This document shows positions 22,559 through 34,590 of a stretch of DNA of 64,000 nucleotides, piece by piece. Under the pieces are notes generated by a model. The model was not told where the DNA came from and did not search any database. It saw only the letters and a program-made list of their open reading frames with translations. Each line of letters opens with the position of its first letter. Position 1 is the first letter of the stretch. A program made the position numbers and the translations under genes. Origin of the DNA: Mesostigma viride (taxonomy: Eukaryota > Streptophyta > Mesostigmatophyceae > Mesostigmatales > Mesostigmataceae); contig RPFO01000165.1 in NCBI GenBank assembly GCA_009746045.1, positions 1,155,046-1,219,045 of the forward strand, given 5' to 3'.

Positions 22559-23430
22559 ATAAAATTAAATTAAATTATAACATGCCTCCGTTGGGAGATC
22601 ATGTAGCACATATTCCTTGATGGTGGTGGAAAGGAGAGAGCCGCGTAATCTAACTATCCTAACGCTAATCTACCTAGTCTAGAAAAATCCTAACTGCGCT
22701 ACTCGTCAAAACGCCTCCTCCTCTTGGGGGGAGGGAGTTTGCCCACAGGGTCGGGCGTGTGAGCCTTGACAATCTTCTGCCACCGCGTCTTGTTCTGCAT
22801 GGCAGTCCAAAGAAGGGAGAGAGAGTGGATGCGGTATTCAAACTGGGCTGGGACCAGTAGGTCATCCAGCAACATCTTTACGTAGTTCGTGACATGTTTC
22901 CCTACCTTTTTGGGAATGTTCTTGGGGCCAGGCCAGGTCAGAATGTGCCGCCCTGGCTGGCCAAGCCGCTGGGGGCCTGCCAGACCAAGGGCGGTGTCGA
23001 CCTGGCTAGTGCGAGCAAGGTGTCCTACAAATGCTATCCTACGCTGTCTAATCTCGTCCGAAATACGAGGCATGCCCTGATACAAAGACTCTGATGACGG
23101 GCGCTTGGAAAACCCTACGTTCAGGACCTGTCGGAGCATCCTGTAAACTGTGCCGTCTAGCCTAGCTGCCAGTGTGTCCGTGAGTGTCCACGCCTCGGCG
23201 CCATACGTGAGCACCGTGAGGACGAGGACCTTGAAGAGCATGCGCTTGCGGTGGTCGCCCAGGCCCTTGGAGCGCCAGTAGGTGTTGAGCGAACGAAGCC
23301 TAGCCCATGCAGGCCAGGCCGATGCGGGTGTCCACATCGTCGGCGGTGTCAGGGAGCCAGCTCCCTAACAGCTTGAAGCGATCGCGGAACGGGACCGTCC
23401 TCCCATCGAGCAGGCGCGGCAGCGGCGGTG
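22559..23430 (-). pseudogene. RTE/Jockey-like LINE, 3' part (split copy)
   Basis: The minus strand encodes the C-terminus of a LINE reverse-transcriptase protein, from PLPRLLDG through the LTYGAEAWTLTDTLA and RRIAFVGHLAR motifs to a stop at 22699. A 3' untranslated region and an AATTAAATT-type tail follow at 22559. It is homologous to 62108-63925. The 5' remainder of the same copy lies at 54317-54930, on the far side of the 30.9 kb transposon. The target duplication of this LINE is ACCCTACCTA. Confidence 0.85.
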
Positions 23431-23555
23431 CCCTAGGCACACCTGGAATTGTACTACATTTTTCAAATTGTACTTCAGTTTTGAAAGTTGCATTTTCATG
23501 CATTTAAAGGGTCAACTAAAGTCTTTGAGGAAAAAAAGTTTGTCGGCGGCCGTGG

Positions 23556-24098
23556 CACCGTTGCACCGTTGCACCGTTGCACCGTTGCACCTCAAATTGC
23601 ATATATGCACACACCTTTGCACATGCAATTGTTATCCATGGGATTTATGTAGGTGGATGGGTCATGCAAGGGTTACCTAGATGCTCATGACACCGTGCCA
23701 CCGTGGCGCCGTTGCACCGTTGCACCGTTGCACCGTTGCACCTCAAAATTATTGCATATAAACACACACCTTTGCACATACAATGGTTATCCATTGGGAT
23801 CTATCAAGGGTAATGGGTCATGCAAGGGTTACCTAGACATGCTCATGACACCGTTGCATCGTGGCATCGTGCCACCGTGCCACCGTGGCACCGTGGCACC
23901 GTGGCACCGTTGCACCGTTGCACCGTTGCACCGTTGCACCTCAAATTGCATATAAACACACACCTTTGCACATGCAATTGTTATCCATGGGTTTTATGTA
24001 GGTGGATGGGTCATGCAAGGGTTACCTAGATGCTCATGACACCGTTGCACCGTTGCACCGTTGCACCGTTGCACCGTTGCACCGTTGCACCGTTGCAC
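23556..24098 (+). repeat. Left subterminal (CACCGTTG)n arrays
   Basis: Four clusters of the octamer CACCGTTG (about 23556-23592, 23690-23742, 23848-23941, 24039-24098) alternate with a spacer starting CCTCAAATTGCATAT. The whole forms a higher-order tandem repeat of roughly 150-200 bases. The orientation is opposite to the arrays at the right end of the transposon. Confidence 0.95.
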
Positions 24099-24386
24099 CT
24101 CAAATTGCATATAAACACACATCTTTGCACATGCATTGGTTATCATGGGGTATATTGCATGCATCAACCAAAATAATCACATGTCATTGAATCACATACT
24201 GAACGTAAATCCATTTCCGTGTAAAACATGGCCACTAGCAAACACATGTATCTTATGCCCACCATTATGCAACATGACCATGCATGGACAGTTGGCATGT
24301 TGGGCTTCATTCTTGCAACAAGACTAGCATGCTTGACAGGACAAAGAGACGCCTTTACTCCTATCGAAGCTTTCACACATTCCCCA

Positions 24387-25909
24387 TCATTCCCATGCTT
24401 CCTCCTCCTCATCATCGCTACTCTCGCTACTCTCACAAACAAAAGAAAGTTGGGGCTCTTCCGCCCCCGTCTCAGCGTCGGCTGCGGCACCATCCTGAAA
24501 AAACTTTTCGCGGCCAAAGGCATTAGCCGCATGAGGGCACCCGCAGATGAACTTTAAGACTTCCTCCAACGTGGTGTACGTCGCTCCCTTGCCGTCGGAC
24601 CAAACCGTCTCGATCTTCAAAGCCCCGCCATTCTCATGTACTTCTGTGACCCACCCGTGAAAACGGGTCTTGGCAGCGGCCCCACAAGGCGCACAGCCTT
24701 CTCCCTTTCAGCGCGTGCAGCCCGTGCTCAACAAAGTGTGCCGCACATGCAGCTTTTGACGTCGCTGCAGCAGCTTGCTGCGTTTGAAAACCAGCAAAGT
24801 GCACGTGTGGATGGTCATCTAAGGCCTGGAGGGTTGCACGAGATAGCTTACGTGCTGCTGTCAGCGACGGAGTGTGGACAGCCTGCCCTGATGCACCAAC
24901 TGTCCAGTGTTGAACGATGATTTCCGATGCCGACACCGTCAGGCCCGGCCCACCGCCTAGCTGCGAGCGAGAGCTTGTTAAACTGCCCTTCCCAGGAGGG
25001 TGAGTAAAACACGGAAACAGTAAGAGTCCCGCGTGAACGAACAGTAGACGCATCCATGACCTTCACCAAGAGCTCCTCTGGCCAGGGCATGCCTTCCCCG
25101 CACGTCACCGCAGGTCTCTTGATGATGAGAAAGTCTCCGCGGGAGATAATGCCGGGATTTACGGAAAAAATATGATCCGCAGTCGCAATGGTCCGTGCAC
25201 CACCGGTGGCATCTGCAGGAGAATTGGAGGCAACTCCAGTAGGAGGATTGGAGGCAAGCGTGGCAGGCGTGGCAGATGCGGCCGGCAGGCGCTCAGCCTC
25301 GCGTCGCGCCCGGTGAATGGCAGTTTGCACCTCGTGCCGGCGGTTGCCTGCATGGCTGATAATTGGGTGCAGCGGCGCTTCCAAAGCACGGGCAGCCCGC
25401 ATCACCGCCTGATCCCCTGCACTGTGGAGGCAAAAAGGGAGGGGCTTGTGTTTTTGCTGCTCCCTGCACTCCGTCAGAGCTTGGGTCATGCGGTCAAACA
25501 CCGACGCTTCTTCTTCCACTTGCTCCGGCTCAGCGGGGAAGCCGCGGATCTCCTCGTTGAGCTCTGCTTGCTTTGCATCCGTCATGATGTCTGGAAACAC
25601 TCGGTTGAGTTTAGAGCAATGACGGCGGATTGCGCGATCGCCATCCCAATCCGCAAACGCGGCAACACCTGGGCTGCCCTTGGGCGCCTTGGTCGCCTCC
25701 ATGACTAGCACGCTGCGGAGCTCTTTGCCATCACTCACACGCTTCGAAGAGACAGTAACCATGTCGCATGGCTCCTCGTTCGGCCCAAGAGGCCTCCAAC
25801 AGTTGGCGGGCACATCAGCTAACGCCTCTGCCGTGGCAAGTCGGTAGCGCAAAAAGCAGTCATCACCAACGTCCGCCCCTGCACCTTCATCGTGATGGCC
25901 GAATAGCTC
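24387..25909 (-). pseudogene. Transposase-candidate gene, C-terminal part
   Basis: Continuing the gene that starts at 42549, the frame reads ELFGHHDEGAG from 25909 and stays open for 354 codons to 24848 (SVADSST). A better continuation shifts frame near 24960 (HPHVHFAGFQTQQAAAATS) and again near 24675. It then ends in KTRFHGWVTEVHENGG and an acidic tail (ESSESSDDEEEEAWE) with a stop at 24387. The two shifts suggest decay or sequence errors. The segment abuts the left LTR of the Gypsy element at the GATAT duplication (25910-25914). The strand 24099-24386 holds nothing recognisable. Confidence 0.6.
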
Positions 25910-25914
25910 GATAT

Positions 25915-26694
25915 TGTAACAAGCAAAAATGACTTTGTTGTTACATCCTTTGTTTTGTGAATGTTTGGCTTTTATTCGAGGACTTTTGGATCAGTATTGA
26001 GAAAGTTATGAGGTTTCTAAGACGACGGTACTTGGAGCTGATACTTTGTCAGCCAACTGATAGGAACCCTCATTGGTCGTGGCCTGATCCACGTAGGGTT
26101 GTAGTTTGTTGGCTGATACTACTGATAGGAGCCCTCATTGGTCGTGGCCTGATCCACGTGGGGTTGTAGTTTGTTAGTTGGTACTATTGAGTCTTAAATG
26201 CTCCTTTGGGACTTCAGTGCTCACGACAGATTTGGGATCTCATGGAAAGATTCTGCCAGGCTGTGTGTGGTGTTGTTCTGTTTTGTGTGACTAGGATGGA
26301 TACGAAGATCTTGTATAGGATTCCATGGTTCTGATTGGTTCTCTTCAGGCTAAGGTTGGAGCAAGCTCGACAAGCACGTCGATATCAAGGACGTGGGGTC
26401 GCCATTGTTGCTACGTTGGTTTTGATTCACCATGGTATAATAAAGCTTGGCTTTGTTGTCCAATCCATAAGAGCCCCTTGGCTATAGACGACCTTCAGTT
26501 CCACAGAGGCCGTCTATACACGAGCTTGTCTTTGTGTCTACAAGGGGTTGTGATTCCCTAAATCACGTGCTGTGGAATTTCCATCTCAACGTTGCTCGGA
26601 TACTTGAAGTTCTGCGACTCAGGAAAGCAACCCAGGTAAAAGATCTTTCATATTGGACTGTGGATGATGTTGATGATCATTTTTAGTCGTTACA
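25915..26694 (+). repeat. Gypsy 5' LTR
   Basis: Starts TGTAAC and ends GTTACA. Differences from the 3' LTR that I see: one extra G near 26229, and single substitutions near 26303, 26600 and 26624. Confidence 0.95.
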
Positions 26695-26696
26695 TT

Positions 26697-26708
26697 GGTA
26701 TCGGAGGA
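26697..26708 (+). promoter_or_regulatory. Gypsy primer-binding site
   Basis: TGGTATCGGAGG, two bases after the LTR, is the usual complement of the 3' end of initiator Met tRNA with minor changes. The same sequence follows the Copia LTR at 15516. Confidence 0.8.
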
Positions 26709-27068
26709 TCTCTACTTTGGTGTTTCTCTTGAAGTCGCAACCTTCCGGGTAGTACAACGTTGATCAGATGTCTGTCATCCGAGAAGATTCATAGAGTTGC
26801 GGAAAACTTACGGTGTTACAGACTGAGACACATCCTGATGTGACTGTCTTGCTCTGTAACACTAGAAGTCAGCCGTAACCGTTGTCTCTACTAGGCAGAC
26901 GATCGCGACTCCATGTGGAAGTATGAGTAGTTCGAAGACACAATCACCTTTACCCCCTACTAATCAAGGTTTGGAGATCCGTCATCATCTCTGGAACCCA
27001 TTGCTAGGGAAGGTGCTGAGACAACTGCTCGTACTCCACGGCGTCAACTTGATTTCAACCGTACTTCT

Positions 27069-28430
27069 ATGTCTGAAGTGAGGCGGCCCTCGTTGTCCAT
27101 AGGGCCCAAGTTTTCCGTCATTGCATCTGGTCTCCAACCAGGCGAGCCATCGCTGACAGGCGTGGGTCGAGGAGCGTCACTGTCGCCCAGGATTCCAAGC
27201 GCGCGAACAAGTCCTGTGCGGAGTGCATCTTCTTCATTTCTTTTCCCGCTAAATACCACGCCTGGAAGAGACGGGACCAGACTTGCAGCGGATCGCCTCT
27301 CAGCAGCTAAAATCAGATTATTACACGATGAACAACACGCAGCGATGTATAGAAAGATGGTGGAGGAGGTGGAACAGGATGTGGGAAGACTTCGTCAGAG
27401 AATTGAGGAGGAGGAGGCGGCCATGCGTGACATGGTTGCTGGATTGGGGAGAGAGGCTCCTCGGTTGGGTGACGGAAGGGTTTTACCTAATAGTACCGCA
27501 GTTACTACGAGGAATGAGACGCAGGATAGCGATAGGCAGGATCCAGCGCAGACGACCTCGGTCACCTTCACCACCCCCGCCAGCGACGTCCCCGTGACCG
27601 TCACTATACCACCGCATCAAGGTTCCGCCCCGCCATTTCCAAAAATCGAATCCGTAGACAAGCTGTCGCTCACCAATCTAACCCACCGCAGTTTCGATCA
27701 TTTCTCTACTCGATTCCAGGATGTGTTCGCTATCCACTTTGCTAACTACGGCAAACGAGCGGAAGAACGACTTTCCCTGGACATCCAGAAGAAGATGGTT
27801 CGACAGCGAATGAGCGACAGTGCAGCCGACAGGTTTGATGAGTTTTTACGATCCTCAGCAGGTAATACTTGCAAGGATTTGCCATCTCTCATGCTTTCAT
27901 TTCGACGTTTTCTCCTTCCCCAGGACCAGCTCCGTCTGGACCGGGACGCGTTGGCCAACTGTACTCAGTCTGGCCTGACACTACCACAATACGTAGAGAC
28001 GTTTACCAACCTGAGGGCCAAAATCCCCCAGTGCTCTGATTCTGAAGCTCTTCACAGGTTTCTGCATGGGCTCTCCCCTCAAGTCAGGGTGGATATTGAC
28101 AAGCATTTCTCCCCTTTCGACTATGTCGAGTGGAAGTGGGATACTGTGCTGTCTTATGCCCTCACGCTGTGCCGTGTCCCTGACTTTTCCCTCAAGTGGG
28201 AGCCTGCTGCAGGCAACCAGGCGCCTGCTGTTAAGAAGCCCCTGAACCAGCTGAACGCTGTGATGGAGGAGCTCAGTGCCATGGAGCAGTCCAAAGGAGC
28301 CTGTTTCACGTGTGGCCAGCTGGGACACTTTGCACGGGATTGCCCCAAGCGAGACCAGTTCCCAAGCGACACCAAGGGTCCTCAGGGGGTTCTTCCATTC
28401 ACCAGACCACCCATTTCCCTCCTGGGGTGA
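27069..28430 (+). CDS. Gypsy gag protein
   Basis: A 453-codon frame from ATG 27069. It has a disordered N-terminus, a coiled-coil-like region (VEEVEQDVGRLRQRIEEEEA, residues about 96-115) and a retrotransposon gag domain (FDHFSTRFQDVFAIHFANYG, then SFRRFLLPQDQ). A CCHC zinc knuckle CFTCGQLGHFARDC lies near residue 413. The product packages element RNA. Downstream frames overlap in other phases, so gag and pol are separated by frame changes in this copy. Confidence 0.9.
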   Translation: MSEVRRPSLSIGPKFSVIASGLQPGEPSLTGVGRGASLSPRIPSARTSPVRSASSSFLFPLNTTPGRDGTRLAADRLSAAKIRLLHDEQHAAMYRKMVEEVEQDVGRLRQRIEEEEAAMRDMVAGLGREAPRLGDGRVLPNSTAVTTRNETQDSDRQDPAQTTSVTFTTPASDVPVTVTIPPHQGSAPPFPKIESVDKLSLTNLTHRSFDHFSTRFQDVFAIHFANYGKRAEERLSLDIQKKMVRQRMSDSAADRFDEFLRSSAGNTCKDLPSLMLSFRRFLLPQDQLRLDRDALANCTQSGLTLPQYVETFTNLRAKIPQCSDSEALHRFLHGLSPQVRVDIDKHFSPFDYVEWKWDTVLSYALTLCRVPDFSLKWEPAAGNQAPAVKKPLNQLNAVMEELSAMEQSKGACFTCGQLGHFARDCPKRDQFPSDTKGPQGVLPFTRPPISLLG

Positions 28431-28670
28431 GCCAGAGCGACCACAGGGCACAGCCTGGGTTTAGACCCAACTTCCAGGCTTCGGGCAAGGGACCATTCCA
28501 GCCCAAGGGATTCAACAGGCAAGACAGGCGTCGGATGGTCAACGCCCTGTGGCACCTCCTAGCAGAGGAGGAGGAGGGAGAAGGGGAGGCAGACGGCATA
28601 GAGGATCAGCAGGTGCAGCCTTCAGTGGGGAGCTCGTCTCAGATCATCCTCCTGAGCTGCCAAAAAACTA

Positions 28671-31600
28671 GTGGAGCCCCCAGGACTACGTCCAGCGGTG
28701 GAGTTAACTGGTTTGCCTGCTGTGCATGTCCGTCCTGTGAACAACTTGTCTGCCTCTGATTCCACCACCCCATTGGGCCCTCCTATTCCCAGTCAACTCT
28801 TGAAGTTCCAGGCTAGGCTGTTGAACGTGCCAGTCCCTTTGGCTCAGCCTTTATGTCTCTTCATGATTGACTCAGGTGCAGGAAGTAACTACATTTCCAC
28901 TTCCTTGGTGCAGGAGCTGCATCTACCAGTGCTCCCCCACCCTGTGCCTGTTAAGGTCCAATATTCTGATGGTAGGCAGAGTAACTCACCTGGCTACGTG
29001 CAACTGCTTTTTCAAGTGTGCTCACGTCAAACCTTGTCTGTCACAGCAGATGTCATTCCACTCACTGCTGCTGATGTGATTTGGGGATGCCATGGTTGGA
29101 GTCTGCTAATCCTGCCATCTTGTGGTCTGAGAAGGTGGTGCAGTTTCAGGATGGGTCAGTGTGGGACGCCACCACAGTGATTAAGGGGGGAGAAAGACCA
29201 GTCACAGAGTGCTGTTCTACTAATGAGGCTGTCAATGATGGGAGAGGGGTTGCAGGTGCCAAGGAGGACGTCAAGGTGCCTTCACTGGAAGAGAAACGTG
29301 CTGCCTTACTTAAGCACGTATGGTCTGCCAATCACACCTTGTCTTACCTGGCTACTTACCCAGTGGAACACGTCTTTCTCTTACAGTTGGTTCCTAACTC
29401 ACCCTCTGATGAGACTCATGGCCACACGGTGAATGCTGTGAACCCAGTACCAGCTGTCACAGAGGAGGAGCAGAAGCTGCATGATGCCCTTTTGGACAGG
29501 TTTGCTGCCATTTTTGAGGACAAAATGCCACAGTACCCCCTGAAGGGCCAATCACTCATGTCATCAAGCTTGTGGATGGTGCCAGGCCTCCCTTTGTTCC
29601 CATGTACAGGATGGGGCCAGCTGAGATGGCAGAGCTGAAGGTGATCTTGACAGGCTGTTGGAAGCTGGACTCATTCTTCCTGCCAATAGTCCTTTCAGCT
29701 CTGGGTGTTTGCTTGTCCCCAAGCATGATGGTGGATGGCGGTTGTGCATTGATCTGAGAGGCCTGAACAAGGTCACAGTGAAGTCCAAGTATCCCTTGCC
29801 ACGGATTGATGAGCTGCTAGAGAGGACAGCTGGATCATCTTACTTCACCAAGTTTGACCTTAGACACGCGTTCTGGCAGATCAGGATAGCTACTGAGGAC
29901 ATTCCAAAAACTGCATTCTCCACACCCTGGGGTCAGTTCCAGTGGACTGTGATGCCCATGGGGGCCTCCAACAGCCCAGCTACTATGCAGATGTTTGTGA
30001 ATGCTATCTTTGGCCATCTGACAGGGAACTCTCTGCCTCAGATCTCCCCTGATCTCAGGAATCCCAGGTTCAAAGACATTGCCCACCTGTGTGACCCTGC
30101 AAGACCCGTGTTCAGGACCTGCGTGGTGGCCTACATGGACGACATCCTGGTGCACTCAAAGACGTTCAAGGAGCATCTGGAGAACGTGGAGGAGGTCTGA
30201 AGGTCATCCAGCACTACCACTTGTCTGTCAAGAGGTCTAAGGTGGAGTGGGGGCATGAAGTGGGGTTCCTAGGGTACAAGTTGAGTTCCTTGGGTATGAC
30301 ACCTGACAATGCTAAGATTGCTGCCATCCTTGAGTGGCCTGTGTTGCAGTCTGCACATGATGTCAAGTCCTTCCTGGGCATGGTGGGGTGGTACAGGCGT
30401 TTTATCCCTGACATGGCTGCCATCTCCACCCCCTTGCTTGAGTTAATCAAGAAGGATGTTCAGTTTGAGTGGACAGATAGGTGTCAGCAGGCCTTTGACC
30501 TGTTGAAGCAGAAGCTCACATCCACCCCTGTGCTAGTGGGTCCCAACCCAGATCTACCTTATCAGGTTAGGTCAGATGCCTCTCAAGGCGCCATAGGTGC
30601 TGTGCTGATGCAAGACCATGGCTATGGACCACAGCCAGTGGAGTACATGTCTAAAACCATGAGCTCAGCTGAACGTAACTACCCTGTACACGAGCAGGAG
30701 TTGCTGGGTTTAGTGGTAGCATGTCACAAGTGGGAGCATCTGTTGAAGGGAGCTCAGTTTTCTGTGGCTAGCAGTGCTACAGATGGGCTAGGGCAAGAGT
30801 CTATCACCCTGATGACTGACCACAGGCCCTTGGTGCACGTGCTAGAACAGAGTAGGATGAGTAAGAGGATGGCTGGGTGGATGGAGTACCTAGGGGGATT
30901 CTATCCTTTCTCTGTGCAGTATGTCCCAGGATCACAGAATGTGGTGCCAGACGCCCTCTCTAGAAGAAGGGATCTGATGGGACATTTCACGAGGATCTGG
31001 ATATTTGTGCTGCCATGGTTTCTGTAGTAGAGTGTGGTGCTGTCACCAGGGCACAGGCAGCTAACCAGCAAACCTCCAAGCTGAGCCCACACCCTGTAGA
31101 GGCTAGCTTTAGTCACGAGATGCTCATTGACCAGGGCTTTGTCCCAGGGTCGACAGGCGTCCAGGGTGGGGGTCAGTCACTGCAGAGCAGTCTTAGGGTT
31201 CTGCTAGCAGCCAGCCCACTCTCACTACACAACCAAGCACAGAGAATCCTAGGAGGGGGAAGGGACGGCCCAGGAAGTGGATACTGGAGCCAGGGATGCT
31301 GACCAAGTCTAGAGGATTGGCAGCTGAGATCAAGGGGAAGTCACGTACACCTGTGGCTGATGTTCTGTCATCCAAGCATCTAGTCACTAGTCACCTGCAG
31401 GAGGGTGAGGTGCTGCAGCTGCAGCCTTTAGGACCTGGCAAACAGCTAGTCCTGCCTAACCCTATGAGTATAGCCCTGCTGGACGTGATTAAGGCCTTCA
31501 CTAAAACTGAGGACCTGGCCACTAAGGCCATTCAGGAAGGAAGCTTTGGTAACAGACCTGTGGAGTACTGGGAGGGAGTCCTGTATGTCCACACCCAGGA

Positions 31601-33032
31601 TGCAGATCATGTAGTAACCAGGAAGGTTATGTGCCAGAAATGGCCATTCCCACTGTGTTGCATTGCTTCCATGACGACGTGACTGCATGTCATCCTGGGT
31701 ATGCTAAGCTCTCCATGAAGTACAAGAGAGGTTTTGGTGGCCTGGCATGTTTCGTGATATCAAAGCCTATGTGGCTTCCTGTGACTCATGCCAAAGGAAT
31801 AAGGTTAGGACTCAGGCAGTGCCTATCTTTCCTATGGCCATGCCTATTCCCCTTCGACCCTGGATCAGTGTGACCATGGACTTCATTTGTGGCTTGCCTG
31901 TTTCTGATGCTGGCAATGACAGGATACTAGTGGTGATGGACAGGCTGTCTAGAATGTGCCACCTCATCCCCTGCAATGCCCATCTCACAGCTGCCCAGTG
32001 TGTAGAGTTGTTCATGAAGGAGTGTACAGATTGCATGGCATGCCACGTGTAATCATCACTGACCAGGATCCCTTGTGGATGTCTGGGTTTTGGAAGTCCT
32101 TCTTTGACATCCTAGACACTAAGTTGGCCTTTGGAGTAGCATACAGGTGTGCCAGCACGGGGGCTGTGGAGAGGCTGAACCGTATTGTACGGGAATGCCA
32201 GAAGCACTATTGTACCCATGATAACAAGGAATGGGACAAGAAACTTCCCTTCATAGAGTTTGCCATCAACAACTCACCCCTGGCTCCTCACCAAATGTCT
32301 CCATTTGTCATTTGCCATGGCCAGTGCCCCTTGACTCCATTTGACCTGGAGTTACCTGATAGGGATGCTGAAGGCCCCTTCAGAAGACGCCTAACCTCTG
32401 TCCACCAGTTGATTGCATCCTTCCAGGAAGCTCACAGTATGGTGGCTGCTCAGATGTTGCATGCACAGGACAAGTATTTAAACAATGCTTGGCAACAGAT
32501 GTTGGCTACACACACCTTTGTGGCTCCTGGTGACCTGGTGCTCTTGGAGGCTAATCGTGTGCTACCTGAAAAGGAGCAATGCAGGAAACTGCAACCCTTG
32601 TGGTTGGGACCTTACCCTGTCCTGGACACCTTCCACTATGGGACTGTAGTTCAAGTCCAGGTGCCTTCCCACTGGAGGCTTAAGACTAACGTGTTTCACC
32701 TGGCCCAGCTCAAACTGTATAAACGCAATACCTTGCAGGGACGCCTTTCTGCTCCATTACCATTTGAGCTGGATACTGAGGGGGAGAGGATATATGAAGT
32801 GGAGCAGCTGGTGGCTCACAGAGTCAAAGGAAAGGGTAGGACCAAGCAGCTGCAGTTTAAGGTGCACTGGAAAGGAGAGTTAGAGTCTACTGCCACATGG
32901 CTGTGGTTGTCTGACTTGACTCACTGCCATGAAGTGGTCCAGGAGTATTGCCAAAAGAAGGGGCTCACTCTTCCTTCTTGGTATACTGAGTTGGTGCAAA
33001 CCACTGCTCCCCTTCCTATATCTCAGGACTAA
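28671..33032 (+). pseudogene. Gypsy pol: protease, RT-RNase H, integrase, chromodomain
   Basis: The frames read in sequence give a protease (LFMIDSGAGSNYIS, near 28860) and RT (KFDLRHAFWQIRI, near 29850; VVAYMDDILVHS, near 30125). RNase H follows (VRSDASQGAIGAVLMQD, near 30565), then integrase with an HHCC finger (HCFHDDV...CDSCQRNK) and core residues in VTMDFICGLP, ITDQDP and GAVERLNR. A C-terminal chromodomain (IYEVEQLVAHRV...FKVHWKG...TWLWLSDL) ends at 33032. Frame changes occur near 29080, 29545, 29645, 30199, 31030, 31740 and 32020. The ones at 29080 and 30199 are fixed by a single inserted T, so they may be recent mutations or sequencing indels. Confidence 0.9.
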
Positions 33033-33159
33033 CGAATGGTTTCTTCGTGCATGCTGTGTGGTCCCAGATGGAGGAGGAGTTCACGTACCCCAACTTGGGC
33101 CTGGGCGCCACCACGGAGGAAGGGGTCACGGGTATGCATCCAGAAACCCCAACCCCATG

Positions 33160-34188
33160 AGTTATGTGGAATCCCTGTTTGACAGTATTGTCAGGCGTGA
33201 CCTTAGGAGGGGTCAGCAGATGGATACCATTAACAAGCTCTTGCATTCAGTGATCTCCAAGCAGGATAAGCTACAGGAGCTTCTTCAGGGGTTGTCCTTG
33301 TCCCAGCCCCAGATGGGGAGTGGTGTTAACATAGCTCTCAGCTCCAGCAGCACTCCCATCATTCAGATTCCTCGTCATGTGGTACCTGTCAAGAATGTGG
33401 TGGCCTATGTGGATCACAGGAAGTGCACGGGACCTTGTGAGCATTGTGAGACGCTGGCCAAGGCAGTGGCTGCCCTTAACAGGGAGGAGGGGGAAGTGAG
33501 CCCTGAGGGTTATGTGGAGGAGGTCTTGTCTCAGTTGCACACCAGCCTGTATGAGATTGGCTCTCCTTTTGTGGGCCACCTGTTGCACAGGATGTTTGCC
33601 TTGACTCCAGGACCTGAGATTGACATGAGACCTGCAGAGGGGCAGGATATGTTGACCACCTTGCCTGAGGCTTTGAAAGGAGCCTTCATGCAGTTCCAGC
33701 CAGTGAGCATGGGTGAGGCCTCCTACATGGAGTTGTTGGAGTTTTCAGTGCAGCAGGGAGATTTTGACTTGGCTCCTTCTTCTTCCAGCTCGGTCAATGG
33801 GTGCTTCCCTTTGGAGACATCCAACCTTTTCTGCAGCCCAGGGTTGCCTAAGTTCACCATGGAGCTCAAGGTTCGTCTGACCCCATTGAGGGTGTTGGTG
33901 CCTTTGACAGGTGCTAAGTGGTCAGTGGTCAAGACCTTTCTCCAGTTCTGGTGGGCGTACAGGTCATGGGTGAGCAGGCACAAGACGTCTTCTACTTGGG
34001 TGATGGATCCTGAGAGCCAGTCTGTGGTGCTTCTCTCCTACCCAGGGACATGCCTGCGTTATGTTGCCCAGATGGCAGCAGGGGCTGCAGAGACGTGCAT
34101 GGTGCTGCAGGTCAGCAGGAACTGGCCAGACTTGGTTCACATGGTGGAGCAGTTTCCCTTGTTTGGGACCAGGGGCAAGGATGGGTGA
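33160..34188 (+). CDS. Extra ORF downstream of Gypsy pol
   Basis: A continuous frame of 342 codons from ATG 33160 (MSYVESLFDSIVRRDLRR), in the position where some Gypsy elements carry an env-like gene. It has a likely coiled coil (TINKLLHSVISKQDKLQELL), a CxxC-rich patch (CTGPCEHCETLAKAV) and a C-terminal W-rich segment. I see no signal peptide or clear membrane segment, so there is no support for an envelope function. The frame stays open upstream to 32929 inside pol, and a short frame MEEEFTYPNLGLG starts nearby in another phase. Function unknown. Confidence 0.65.
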   Translation, partial: SYVESLFDSIVRRDLRRGQQMDTINKLLHSVISKQDKLQELLQGLSLSQPQMGSGVNIALSSSSTPIIQIPRHVVPVKNVVAYVDHRKCTGPCEHCETLAKAVAALNREEGEVSPEGYVEEVLSQLHTSLYEIGSPFVGHLLHRMFALTPGPEIDMRPAEGQDMLTTLPEALKGAFMQFQPVSMGEASYMELLEFSVQQGDFDLAPSSSSSVNGCFPLETSNLFCSPGLPKFTMELKVRLTPLRVLVPLTGAKWSVVKTFLQFWWAYRSWVSRHKTSSTWVMDPESQSVVLLSYPGTCLRYVAQMAAGAAETCMVLQVSRNWPDLVHMVEQFPLFGTRGKDG

Positions 34189-34590
34189 ATGGGGATTGGT
34201 ATAGCCTGTGAAGAACAGAGCTGTGCAGGAAGAGGATGGGGAAGGATGGGGGAAGAGTATGGAAGGTGCTTTGGATTGTGGTGTGAGGGGGGGATTCCAG
34301 GATGGATGATGGGGGGGGGCTCCAGTCCAGTTCTGATGTTCCAGTCCAGAGTTCCAGGTTCCAGGATGCTGAATGGAAGACCTTGTATTATGAGAAGTGT
34401 TTATCTGGCTTTATAGTAGATAAGGTAGTGACTTGTTTGCTGTAGAGACCTGTGACTAGATGTTATGAGATAGGAGGCCCTGTTTTCAGGGATGTAAAAA
34501 CCCATCTGCTTTTCCCAAGAGATGGTGGATTTCTGTTCAATGTTCCTCTGCCTTCAAGAGTTGGCTATTGGACCTGGGAGGTCCAGTTTT

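Noticed and set aside
23556-24098. CRISPR-like array
   Set aside because: The repeats are contiguous 8-mers and the spacers are themselves repeated; the genome is eukaryotic and no cas gene is present.
23431-24140. Treating the 23.4 kb and 54.3 kb LINE pieces as two independent truncated copies
   Set aside because: Their ends fit together in frame with a shared GTG and their outer ends share one 10-bp duplication, so a single interrupted copy is simpler.
33160-34188. Envelope gene of an infectious retrovirus-like element
   Set aside because: No signal peptide, transmembrane span or cleavage motif is visible in the ORF.
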